Origin: Tipula vernalis
Taxonomy: Eukaryota; Arthropoda; Insecta; Diptera; Tipulidae
Assembly: GCA_958295665.1 (NCBI GenBank)
Contig: OY282558.1
Location: 31,579,045-31,643,044 of the forward strand
DNA length: 64,000 nt
Direction of reading: 5' to 3'
Positions 1 to 12,049 of the stretch are shown here, piece after piece. Both the position numbers and the translations under genes were made by a program. A model generated the notes under the pieces. The model ran no database searches. It was not told the origin of the DNA and saw only the letters and a program-made list of their open reading frames with translations. Each line of letters opens with the position of its first letter. Position 1 is the first letter of the stretch.

Positions 1-63
1 TTAAAATTGGTTGATTATTTCCATACATTTCACAGAAAAACCGATTCGAAGAAAATCACCTTA
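1..63 (+). repeat. Partial B monomer at the left window edge
   Basis: These bases are B positions 119-181, starting inside the 30-bp insertion, with the B1 end AACCGATT. The array therefore continues to the left of the window. Confidence 0.95.
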
Positions 64-3000
64 CTATAGCTCAGCCGATTCAGAGCTGTAAAAATCCGAA
101 ATCTGCAATTGTGCTCCGATTGCGGTTCTTGATACCTTAAATGATAGGTCACGAGACCTGTAATTGCTATACCATACATTTCGAAGAAAGTTCGATTCGA
201 TGAAAATCACCTTACTATAGCTCAGCCGATTCAGAGCTGTAAAAATCCGAAATCTGCAATTGTGCTCCGATTGCGGTTCTTGATACCTCAAATGATAGGT
301 CTCGGGACTTGTAATTGTTATGCCAAACCGCATTAAAATTGGTTGATTATTTCCATACATTTCACAGAAAAACCGATTCGAAGAAAATCACCTTACTATA
401 GCTCAGCCGATTCAGAGCTGTAAAAATCCGAAATCTGCAATTGTGCTCCGATTGCGGTTCTTGATACCTTAAATGATAGGTCACGAGACCTGTAATTGCT
501 ATACCATACATTTCGAAGAAAGTTCGATTCGATGAAAATCACCTTACTATAGCTCAGCCGATTCAGAGCTGTAAAAATCCGAAATCTGCAATTGTGCTCC
601 GATTGCGGTTCTTGATACCTCAAATGATAGGTCTCGGGACTTGTAATTGTTATGCCAAACCGCATTAAAATTGGTTGATTATTTCCATACATTTCACAGA
701 AAAACCGATTCGAAGAAAATCACCTTACAATAGCTCAGCCGATTCAGAGCTGTAAAAATCCGAAATCTGCAATTGTGCTCCGATTGCGGTTCTTGATACC
801 TTAAATGATAGGTCACGAGACCTGTAATTGCTATACCATACATTTCGAAGAAAGTTCGATTCGAAGAAAATCACCTTACTATAGCTCAGCCGATTCAGAG
901 CTGTAAAAATCCGAAATCTGCAATTGTGCTCCGATTGCGGTTCTTGATACCTCAAATGATAGGTCTCGGGACTTGTAATTGTTATGCCAAACCGCATTAA
1001 AATTGGTTGATTATTTCCATAAATTTCGAAGAAAAACCGATTCGAAGAAAATCACCTTACTATAGCTCAGCCGATTCAGAGCTGTAAAAATCCGAAATCT
1101 GCAATTGTGCTCCGATTGCGGTTCTTGATACCTTAAATGATAGGTCACGAGACCTGTAATTGCTATACCATACATTTCGAAGAAAGTTCGATTCGAAGAA
1201 AATCACCTTACTATAGCTCAGCCGATTCAGAGCTGTAAAAATCCGAAATCTGCAATTCTGCTCCGATTGCGGTTCTTGATACCTTAAATGATAGGTCACG
1301 AGACCTGTAATTGCTATACCATACATTTCGAAGAAAGTTCGATTCGAAGAAAATCACCTTACTATAGCTCAGCCGATTCAGAGCTGTAAAAATCCTAAAT
1401 CTGCAATTGTGCTCCGATTGCGGTTCTTGATACCTTAAATGATAGGTCACGAGACCTGTAATTGCTATACCATACATTTCGAAGAAAGTTCGATTCGAAG
1501 AAAATCACCTTACTATAGCTCAGCCGATTCAGAGCTGTAAAAATCCGAAATCTGCAATTGTGCTCCGATTGCGGTTCTTGATACCTCAAATGATAGGTCT
1601 CGGGACTTGTAATTGTTATGCCAAACCGCATTAAAATTGGTTGATTATTTCCATACATTTCACAGAAAAACCGATTCGAAGAAAATCACCTTACTATAGC
1701 TCAGCCGATTCAGAGCTGTAAAAATCCGAAATCTGCAATTGTGCTCCGATTGCGGTTCTTGATACCTTAAATGATAGGTCACGAGACCTGTAATTGCTAT
1801 ACCATACATTTCGAAGAAAGTTCGATTCGAAGAAAATCACCTTACTATAGCTCAGCCGATTCAGAGCTGTAAAAATCCGAAATCTGCAATTGTGCTCCGA
1901 TTGCGGTTCTTGATACCTCAAATGATAGGTCTCGGGACTTGTAATTGTTATGCCAAACCGCATTAAAATTGGTTGATTATTTCCATACATTTCACAGAAA
2001 AACCGATTCGAAGAAAATCACCTTACTATAGCTCAGCCGATTCAGAGCTGTAAAAATCCTAAATCTGCAATTGTGCTCCGATTGCGGTTCTTGATACCTT
2101 AAATGATAGGTCACGAGACCTGTAATTGCTATACCATACATTTCGAAGAAAGTTCGATTCGAAGAAAATCACCTTACTATAGCTCAGCCGATTCAGAGCT
2201 GTAAAAATCCGAAATCTGCAATTGTGCTCCGATTGCGGTTCTTGATACCTCAAATGATAGGTCTCGGGACTTGTAATTGTTATGCCAAACCGCATTAAAA
2301 TTGGTTGATTATTTCCATACATTTCACAGAAAAACCGATTCGAAGAAAATCACCTTACTATAGCTCAGCCGATTCAGAGCTGTAAAAATCCGAAATCTGC
2401 AATTGTGCTCCGATTGCGGTTCTTGATACCTTAAATGATAGGTCACGAGACCTGTAATTGCTATACCATACATTTCGAAGAAAGTTCGATTCGAAGAAAA
2501 TCACCTTACTATAGCTCAGCCGATTCAGAGCTGTAAAAATCCGAAATCTGCAATTGTGCTCCGATTGCGGTTCTTGATACCTTAAATGATAGGTCACGAG
2601 ACCTGTAATTGCTATACCATACATTTCGAAGAAAGTTCGATTCGAAGAAAATCACCTTACTATAGCTCAGCCGATTCAGAGCTGTAAAAATCCGAAATCT
2701 GCAATTGTGCTCCGATTGCGGTTCTTGATACCTCAAATGATAGGTCTCGGGACTTGTAATTGTTATGCCAAACCGCATTAAAATTGGTTGATTATTTCCA
2801 TACATTTCACAGAAAAACCGATTCGAAGAAAATCACCTTACTATAGCTCAGCCGATTCAGAGCTGTAAAAATCCTAAATCTGCAATTGTGCTCCGATTGC
2901 GGTTCTTGATACCTTAAATGATAGGTCACGAGACCTGTAATTGCTATACCATACATTTCGAAGAAAGTTCGATTCGAAGAAAATCACCTTACTATAGCTC

Positions 3001-3323
3001 AGCCGATTCAGAGCTGTAAAAATCCGAAATCTGCAATTGTGCTCCGATTGCGGTTCTTGATACCTCAAATGATAGGTCTCGGGACTTGTAATTGTTATGC
3101 CAAACCGCATTAAAATTGGTTGATTATTTCCATACATTTCACAGAAAAACCGATTCGAAGAAAATCACCTTACTATAGCTCAGCCGATTCAGAGCTGTAA
3201 AAATCCGAAATCTGCAATTGTGCTCCGATTGCGGTTCTTGATACCTTAAATGATAGGTCACGAGACCTGTAATTGCTATACCAAACATTTCGAAGAAAGT
3301 TCGATTCGAAGAAAATCACCTTA
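64..3323 (+). repeat. AB dimer and AAB block with B1-type B monomers
   Basis: Monomer starts give AB at 64, 396 and 728, AAAB from 1060, AB at 1694 and 2026, AAB from 2358, AB at 2841, and A at 3173. B copies here end AACCGATT (B1). Three A monomers (1362, 2026, 2841) share a G35-to-T change (ATCCTAAA). The B copies at 215 and 547 do not share their left neighbours' end TCGATGAAAA, which lies in the A monomers at 64 and 396 and recurs near 52715. The B at 879 has an A-like end (TTTCGAAGAAA). These shared rare changes mark local duplication. Confidence 0.9.
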
Positions 3324-3685
3324 CTATAGCTCAGCCGATTCAGAGCTGTAAAAATCCGAAATCTGCAATTGTGCTCCGATTGCGGTTCTTGATACCTCAA
3401 ATGATAGGTCTCGGGACCTGTAATTGTTATGCCAAACCGCATTAAAATTGGTTGATTATTTCCATACATTTCACAGAAAAACCGATTCGAAGAAAATCAC
3501 CTTACTATAGCTCAGCCGATTCAGAGCTGTAAAAATCCGAAATCTGCAATTGTGCTCCGATTGCGGTTCTTGATACCTCAAATGATAGGTCTCGGGACTT
3601 GTAATTGTTATGCCAAACCGCATTAAAATTGGTTGATTATTTCCATACATTTCACAGAAAAATCGATTCGAAGAAAATCACCTTA
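3324..3685 (+). repeat. B-B tandem (2 x 181 bp)
   Basis: Two B monomers (3324 and 3505) are adjacent without an intervening A. The first carries the A-type base at position 95 (GGGACCTG), so it is a partial A/B hybrid. The second ends AATCGATT and opens the B2-dominated stretch. B-B adjacency occurs only four times in the window. Confidence 0.92.
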
Positions 3686-6100
3686 CTATAGCTCAGCCGA
3701 TTCAGAGCTGTAAAAATCCGAAATCTGCAATTGTGCTCCGATTGCGGTTCTTGATACCTTAAATGATAGGTCACGAGACCTGTAATTGCTATACCATACA
3801 TTTCGAAGAAAGTTCGATTCGAAGAAAATCACCTTACTATAGCTCAGCCGATTCAGAGCTGTAAAAATCCGAAATCTGCAATTGTGCTCCGATTGCGGTT
3901 CTTGATACCTCAAATGATAGGTCTCGGGACTTGTAATTGTTATGCCAAACCGCATTAAAATTGGTTGATTATTTCCATACATTTCACAGAAAAATCGATT
4001 CGAAGAAAATCACCTTACTATAGCTCAGCCGATTCAGAGCTGTAAAAATCCGAAATCTGCAATTGTGCTCCGATTGCGGTTCTTGATACCTTAAATGATA
4101 GGTCACGAGACCTGTAATTGCTATACCATACATTTCGAAGAAAGTTCGATTCGAAGAAAATCACCTTACTATAGCTCAGCCGATTCAGAGCTGTAAAAAT
4201 CCGAAATCTGCAATTGTGCTCCGATTGCGGTTCTTGATACCTCAAATAATAGGTCTCGGGACTTGTAATTGTTATGCCAAACCGCATTAAAATTGGTTGA
4301 TTATTTCCATACATTTCACAGAAAAACCGATTCGAAGAAAATCACCTTACTATAGCTCAGCCGATTCAGAGCTGTAAAAATCCGAAATCTGCAATTGTGC
4401 TCCGATTGCGGTTCTTGATACCTTAAATGATAGGTCACGAGACCTGTAATTGCTATACCATACATTTCGAAGAAAGTTCGATTCGAAGAAAATCACCTTA
4501 CTATAGCTCAGCCGATTCAGAGCTGTCAAAATCCGAAATCTGCAATTGTGCTCCGATTGCGGTTCTTGATACCTTAAATGATAGGTCACGAGACCTGTAA
4601 TTGCTATACCATACATTTCGAAGAAAGTTCGATTCGAAGAAAATCACCTTACTATAGCTCAGCCGATTCAGAGCTGTAAAAATCCGAAATCTGCAATTGT
4701 GCTCCGATTGCGGTTCTTGATACCTTAAATGATAGGTCACGAGACCTGTAATTGCTATACCATACATTTCGAAGAAAGTTCGATTCGAAGAAAATCACCT
4801 TACTATAGCTCAGCCGATTCAGAGCTGTAAAAATCCGAAATCTGCAATTGTGCTCCGATTGCGGTTCTTGATACCTCAAATGATAGGTCTCGGGACTTGT
4901 AATTGTTATGCCAAACCGCATTAAAATTGGTTGATTATTTCCATACATTTCACAGAAAAATCGATTCGAAGAAAATCACCTTACTATAGCTCAGCCGATT
5001 CAGAGCTGTAAAAATCCGAAATCTGCAATTGTGCTCCGATTGCGGTTCTTGATACCTTAAATGATAGGTCACGAGACCTGTAATTGCTATACCATACATT
5101 TCGAAGAAAGTTCGATTCGAAGAAAATCACCTTACTATAGCTCAGCCGATTCAGAGCTGTAAAAATCCGAAATCTGCAATTGTGCTCCGATTGCGGTTCT
5201 TGATACCTTAAATGATAGGTCACGAGACCTGTAATTGCTATACCATACATTTCGAAGAAAGTTCGATTCGAAGAAAATCACCTTACTATAGCTCAGCCGA
5301 TTCAGAGCTGTAAAAATCCGAAATCTGCAATTGTGCTCCGATTGCGGTTCTTGATACCTCAAATGATAGGTCTCGGGACTTGTAATTGTTATGCCAAACC
5401 GCATTAAAATTGGTTGATTATTTCCATACATTTCACAGAAAAATCGATTCGAAGAAAATCACCTTACTATAGCTCAGCCGATTCAGAGCTGTAAAAATCC
5501 GAAATCTGCAATTGTGCTCCGATTGCGGTTCTTGATACCTTAAATGATAGGTCACGAGACCTGTAATTGCTATACCATACATTTCGAAGAAAGTTCGATT
5601 CGAAGAAAATCACCTTACTATAGCTCAGCCGATTCAGAGCTGTAAAAATCCGAAATCTGCAATTGTGCTCCGATTGCGGTTTTTGATACCTCAAATAATA
5701 GGTCTCGGGACTTGTAATTGTTATGCCAAACCGCATTAAAATTGGTTGATTATTTCCATACATTTCACAGAAAAACCGATTCGAAGAAAATCACCTTACT
5801 ATAGCTCAGCCGATTCAGAGCTGTAAAAATCCGAAATCTGCAATTGTGCTCCGATTGCGGTTCTTGATACCTTAAATGATAGGTCACGAGACCTGTAATT
5901 GCTATACCATACATTTCGAAGAAAGTTCGATTCGAAGAAAATCACCTTACTATAGCTCAGCCGATTCAGAGCTGTAAAAATCCGAAATCTGCAATTGTGC
6001 TCCGATTGCGGTTCTTGATACCTTAAATGATAGGTCACGAGACCTGTAATTGCTATACCATACATTTCGAAGAAAGTTCGATTCGAAGAAAATCACCTTA
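3686..6100 (+). repeat. Mixed AB, AAB and AAAB block
   Basis: The order is AB at 3686 and 4018, AAAB from 4350, AAB from 4984, AB at 5467, then AA at 5799 and 5950. B copies are mostly B2 (AATCGATT), with B1 ends near 4325 and 5770. The B monomers at 4169 and 5618 share CAAATAATAGG, and the second also has a GGTTTTTGATA run, a rare plus-strand T tract. Confidence 0.9.
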
Positions 6101-6347
6101 CTATAGCTCAGCCGATTCAGAGCTGTAAAAATCCGAAATCTGCAATTGTGCTCCGATTGCGGTTCTTGATACCTTAAATGATTCAGAGCTGTGAAAATCC
6201 GAAATCTGCAATTGTGCTCCGATTGCGGTTCTTGATACCTCAAATGATAGGTCTCGGGACTTGTAATTGTTATGCCAAACCGCATTAAAATTGGTTGATT
6301 ATTTCCATACATTTCACAGAAAAATCGATTCGAAGAAAATCACCTTA
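6101..6347 (+). repeat. Chimeric A/B monomer (247 bp)
   Basis: This unit is A positions 1-82 joined to B positions 17-181. The join lies in AAATGATTCAGAG, where GAT is common to both parents (A80-82 and B14-16). It is a recombination product inside monomers, out of register by 66 bases, with a 3-base microhomology. The B part has GTGAAAATCC rather than GTAAAAATCC. Confidence 0.9.
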
Positions 6348-6648
6348 CTATAGCTCAGCCGATTCAGAGCTGTAAAAATCCGAAATCTGCAATTGTGCTC
6401 CGATTGCGGTTCTTGATACCTTAAATGATAGGTCACGAGACCTGTAATTGCTATACCATACATTTCGAAGAAAGTTCGATTCGAAGAAAATCACCTTACT
6501 ATAGCTCAGCCGATTCAGAGCTGTAAAAATCCGAAATCTGCAATTGTGCTCCGATTGCGGTTCTTGATACCTTAAATGATAGGTCACGAGACCTGTAATT
6601 GCTATACCATACATTTCGAAGAAAGTTCGATTCGAAGAAAATCACCTT

Positions 6649-6829
6649 CAATAGCTCAGCCGATTCAGAGCTGTAAAAATCCGAAATCTGCAATTGTGCT
6701 CCGATTGCGGTTCTTGATACCTCAAATGATAGGTCTCGGGACTTGTAATTGTTATGCCAAACCGCATTAAAATTGGTTGATTATTTCCATACATTTCACA
6801 GAAAAATCGATTCGAAGAAAATCACCTTA
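6649..6829 (+). repeat. Junction-variant B monomer (B'), copy 1
   Basis: The junction reads CCTTCAATAGCTC instead of CCTTACTATAGCTC: the adenine ending the preceding A is missing and T2 is A. Identical variants at 8610 and 11869 indicate duplication of one event. The lost base shifts the frame locally and explains a short plus-strand open frame here, which is not a gene. Confidence 0.9.
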
Positions 6830-8609
6830 CTATAGCTCAGCCGATTCAGAGCTGTAAAAATCCGAAATCTGCAATTGTGCTCCGATTGCGGTTCTTGATA
6901 CCTTAAATGATAGGTCACGAGACCTGTAATTGCTATACCATACATTTCGAAGAAAGTTCGATTCGAAGAAAATCACCTTACTATAGCTCAGCCGATTCAG
7001 AGCTGTAAAAATCCGAAATCTGCAATTGTGCTCCGATTGCGGTTCTTGATACCTCAAATGATAGGTCTCGGGACTTGTAATTGTTATGCCAAACCGCATT
7101 AAAATTGGTTGATTATTTCCATACATTTCACAGAAAAATCGATTCGAAGAAAATCACCTTACTATAGCTCAGCCGATTCAGAGCTGTAAAAATCCGAAAT
7201 CTGCAATTGTGCTCCGATTGCGGTTCTTGATACCTTAAATGATAGGTCACGAGACCTGTAATTGCTATACCATACATTTCGAAGAAAGTTCGATTCGAAG
7301 AAAATCACCTTACTATAGCTCAGCCGATTCAGAGCTGTAAAAATCCGAAATCTGCAATTGTGCTCCGATTGCGGTTCTTGATACCTCAAATGATAGGTCT
7401 CGGGACTTGTAATTGTTATGCCAAACCGCATTAAAATTGGTTGATTATTTCCATACATTTCACAGAAAAATCGATTCGAAGAAAATCACCTTACTATAGC
7501 TCAGCCGATTCAGAGCTGTAAAAATCCGAAATCTGCAATTGTGCTCCGATTGCGGTTCTTGATACCTTAAATGATAGGTCACGAGACCTGTAATTGCTAT
7601 ACCATACATTTCGAAGAAAGTTCGATTCGAAGAAAATCACCTTACTATAGCTCAGCCGATTCAGAGCTGTAAAAATCCGAAATCTGCAATTGTGCTCCGA
7701 TTGCGGTTCTTGATACCTCAAATGATAGGTCTCGGGACTTGTAATTGTTATGCCAAACCGCATTAAAATTGGTTGATTATTTCCATACATTTCACAGAAA
7801 AATCGATTCGAAGAAAATCACCTTACTATAGCTCAGCCGATTCAGAGCTGTAAAAATCCGAAATCTGCAATTGTGCTCCGATTGCGGTTCTTGATACCTT
7901 AAATGATAGGTCACGAGACCTGTAATTGCTATACCATACATTTCGAAGAAAGTTCGATTCGAAGAAAATCACCTTACTATAGCTCAGCCGATTCAGAGCT
8001 GTAAAAATCCGAAATCTGCAATTGTGCTCCGATTGCGGTTCTTGATACCTCAAATGATAGGTCTCGGGACTTGTAATTGTTATGCCAAACCGCATTAAAA
8101 TTGGTTGATTATTTCCATACATTTCACAGAAAAATCGATTCGAAGAAAATCACCTTACTATAGCTCAGCCGATTCAGAGCTGTAAAAATCCGAAATCTGC
8201 AATTGTGCTCCGATTGCGGTTCTTGATACCTTAAATGATAGGTCACGAGACCTGTAATTGCTATACCATACATTTCGAAGAAAGTTCGATTCGAAGAAAA
8301 TCACCTTACTATAGCTCAGCCGATTCAGAGCTGTAAAAATCCGAAATCTGCAATTGTGCTCCGATTGCGGTTCTTGATACCTTAAATGATAGGTCACGAG
8401 ACCTGTAATTGCTATACCATACATTTCGAAGAAAGTTCGATTCGAAGAAAATCACCTTACTATAGCTCAGCCGATTCAGAGCTGTAAAAATCCGAAATCT
8501 GCAATTGTGCTCCGATTGCGGTTCTTGATACCTTAAATGATAGGTCACGAGACCTGTAATTGCTATACCATACATTTCGAAGAAAGTTCGATTCGAAGAA
8601 AATCACCTT

Positions 8610-8790
8610 CAATAGCTCAGCCGATTCAGAGCTGTAAAAATCCGAAATCTGCAATTGTGCTCCGATTGCGGTTCTTGATACCTCAAATGATAGGTCTCGG
8701 GACTTGTAATTGTTATGCCAAACCGCATTAAAATTGGTTGATTATTTCCATACATTTCACAGAAAAATCGATTCGAAGAAAATCACCTTA
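8610..8790 (+). repeat. Junction-variant B monomer (B'), copy 2
   Basis: It has the same CCTTCAATAGCTC junction as the copies at 6649 and 11869, again following a run of A monomers and preceding a run of AB dimers. It marks the end of a 1961-bp segment. Confidence 0.9.
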
Positions 8791-9273
8791 CTATAGCTCA
8801 GCCGATTCAGAGCTGTAAAAATCCGAAATCTGCAATTGTGCTCCGATTGCGGTTCTTGATACCTTAAATGATAGGTCACGAGACCTGTAATTGCTATACC
8901 ATACATTTCGAAGAAAGTTCGATTCGAAGAAAATCACCTTACTATAGCTCAGCCGATTCAGAGCTGTAAAAATCCGAAATCTGCAATTGTGCTCCGATTG
9001 CGGTTCTTGATACCTCAAATGATAGGTCTCGGGACTTGTAATTGTTATGCCAAACCGCATTAAAATTGGTTGATTATTTCCATACATTTCACAGAAAAAT
9101 CGATTCGAAGAAAATCACCTTACTATAGCTCAGCCGATTCAGAGCTGTAAAAATCCGAAATCTGCAATTGTGCTCCGATTGCGGTTCTTGATACCTTAAA
9201 TGATAGGTCACGAGACCTGTAATTGCTATACCATACATTTCGAAGAAAGTTCGATTCGAAGAAAATCACCTTA

Positions 9274-9454
9274 CTATAGCTCAGCCGATTCAGAGCTGTA
9301 AAAATCCGAAATCTGCAATTGTGCTCCGATTGCGGTTCTTGATACCTCAAATGATAGGTCTCGGGACTTGTAATTGTTATGCCAAACCGCATTAAAATTG
9401 GTTGATTATTTCCATACATTTCACAGAAAAATCGATTCGAAGAAAATCACCTTA
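9274..9454 (+). repeat. Representative family B monomer (181 bp)
   Basis: Positions 1-73 and 160-181 are identical to A positions 1-73 and 130-151. Between them B differs from A by six substitutions (positions 74, 88, 91, 95, 104, 108), a 30-bp insertion after position 110, and five substitutions after the insertion (B150, B151, B157, B158, B159). This copy is the B2 subtype, with AATCGATT near the end, which contains the palindrome ATCGAT. The B1 subtype has AACCGATT there. B is nearly always flanked by A on both sides. Confidence 0.96.
9384..9413 (+). other. 30-bp B-specific insertion
   Basis: Relative to A, these 30 bases are added between the CC at B109-110 and ATACATTT. The insertion ends in CC, so its exact edge is ambiguous by two bases. 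It contains AACC and GGTT about 11 bases apart, a weak inverted repeat, and is A+T-rich. I see no source for it elsewhere in the unit and no terminal repeats of a known transposon. It is present in every B copy I inspected and absent from A, so it defines the family. Confidence 0.9.
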
Positions 9455-11868
9455 CTATAGCTCAGCCGATTCAGAGCTGTAAAAATCCGAAATCTGCAAT
9501 TGTGCTCCGATTGCGGTTCTTGATACCTTAAATGATAGGTCACGAGACCTGTAATTGCTATACCATACATTTCGAAGAAAGTTCGATTCGAAGAAAATCA
9601 CCTTACTATAGCTCAGCCGATTCAGAGCTGTAAAAATCCGAAATCTGCAATTGTGCTCCGATTGCGGTTCTTGATACCTCAAATGATAGGTCTCGGGACT
9701 TGTAATTGTTATGCCAAACCGCATTAAAATTGGTTGATTATTTCCATACATTTCACAGAAAAATCGATTCGAAGAAAATCACCTTACTATAGCTCAGCCG
9801 ATTCAGAGCTGTAAAAATCCGAAATCTGCAATTGTGCTCCGATTGCGGTTCTTGATACCTTAAATGATAGGTCACGAGACCTGTAATTGCTATACCATAC
9901 ATTTCGAAGAAAGTTCGATTCGAAGAAAATCACCTTACTATAGCTCAGCCGATTCAGAGCTGTAAAAATCCGAAATCTGCAATTGTGCTCCGATTGCGGT
10001 TCTTGATACCTCAAATGATAGGTCTCGGGACTTGTAATTGTTATGCCAAACCGCATTAAAATTGGTTGATTATTTCCATACATTTCACAGAAAAATCGAT
10101 TCGAAGAAAATCACCTTACTATAGCTCAGCCGATTCAGAGCTGTAAAAATCCGAAATCTGCAATTGTGCTCCGATTGCGGTTCTTGATACCTTAAATGAT
10201 AGGTCACGAGACCTGTAATTGCTATACCATACATTTCGAAGAAAGTTCGATTCGAAGAAAATCACCTTACTATAGCTCAGCCGATTCAGAGCTGTAAAAA
10301 TCCGAAATCTGCAATTGTGCTCCGATTGCGGTTCTTGATACCTCAAATGATAGGTCTCGGGACTTGTAATTGTTATGCCAAACCGCATTAAAATTGGTTG
10401 ATTATTTCCATACATTTCACAGAAAAATCGATTCGAAGAAAATCACCTTACTATAGCTCAGCCGATTCAGAGCTGTAAAAATCCGAAATCTGCAATTGTG
10501 CTCCGATTGCGGTTCTTGATACCTTAAATGATAGGTCACGAGACCTGTAATTGCTATACCATACATTTCGAAGAAAGTTCGATTCGAAGAAAATCACCTT
10601 ACTATAGCTCAGCCGATTCAGAGCTGTAAAAATCCGAAATCTGCAATTGTGCTCCGATTGCGGTTCTTGATACCTTAAATGATAGGTCACGAGACCTGTA
10701 ATTGCTATACCATACATTTCGAAGAAAGTTCGATTCGAAGAAAATCACCTTACTATAGCTCAGCCGATTCAGAGCTGTAAAAATCCGAAATCTGCAATTG
10801 TGCTCCGATTGCGGTTCTTGATACCTTAAATGATAGGTCACGAGACCTGTAATTGCTATACCATACATTTCGAAGAAAGTTCGATTCGAAGAAAATCACC
10901 TTACTATAGCTCAGCCGATTCAGAGCTGTAAAAATCCGAAATCTGCAATTGTGCTCCGATTGCGGTTCTTGATACCTCAAATGATAGGTCTCGGGACTTG
11001 TAATTGTTATGCCAAACCGCATTAAAATTGGTTGATTATTTCCATACATTTCACAGAAAAATCGATTCGAAGAAAATCACCTTACTATAGCTCAGCCGAT
11101 TCAGAGCTGTAAAAATCCGAAATCTGCAATTGTGCTCCGATTGCGGTTCTTGATACCTTAAATGATAGGTCACGAGACCTGTAATTGCTATACCATACAT
11201 TTCGAAGAAAGTTCGATTCGAAGAAAATCACCTTACTATAGCTCAGCCGATTCAGAGCTGTAAAAATCCGAAATCTGCAATTGTGCTCCGATTGCGGTTC
11301 TTGATACCTCAAATGATAGGTCTCGGGACTTGTAATTGTTATGCCAAACCGCATTAAAATTGGTTGATTATTTCCATACATTTCACAGAAAAATCGATTC
11401 GAAGAAAATCACCTTACTATAGCTCAGCCGATTCAGAGCTGTAAAAATCCGAAATCTGCAATTGTGCTCCGATTGCGGTTCTTGATACCTTAAATGATAG
11501 GTCACGAGACCTGTAATTGCTATACCATACATTTCGAAGAAAGTTCGATTCGAAGAAAATCACCTTACTATAGCTCAGCCGATTCAGAGCTGTAAAAATC
11601 CGAAATCTGCAATTGTGCTCCGATTGCGGTTCTTGATACCTTAAATGATAGGTCACGAGACCTGTAATTGCTATACCATACATTTCGAAGAAAGTTCGAT
11701 TCGAAGAAAATCACCTTACTATAGCTCAGCCGATTCAGAGCTGTAAAAATCCGAAATCTGCAATTGTGCTCCGATTGCGGTTCTTGATACCTTAAATGAT
11801 AGGTCACGAGACCTGTAATTGCTATACCATACATTTCGAAGAAAGTTCGATTCGAAGAAAATCACCTT

Positions 11869-12049
11869 CAATAGCTCAGCCGATTCAGAGCTGTAAAAAT
11901 CCGAAATCTGCAATTGTGCTCCGATTGCGGTTCTTGATACCTCAAATGATAGGTCTCGGGACTTGTAATTGTTATGCCAAACCGCATTAAAATTGGTTGA
12001 TTATTTCCATACATTTCACAGAAAAATCGATTCGAAGAAAATCACCTTA
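11869..12049 (+). repeat. Junction-variant B monomer (B'), copy 3
   Basis: It has the same junction and the same context as the other two copies: three A monomers before and five AB dimers after. It is 3259 bp from copy 2. Confidence 0.9.

Noticed and set aside
6576..6770. Plus-strand 64-codon open frames here, at 8537-8731 and at 11796-11990
   Set aside because: They exist only because the junction-variant B' lost one base and shifted the frame. They are three copies of one satellite variant.
9384..9413. Transposon insertion as the source of the B-specific 30 bp
   Set aside because: There are no terminal inverted repeats beyond a four-base AACC/GGTT and only a two-base flanking CC. It is too short to assign to any element.
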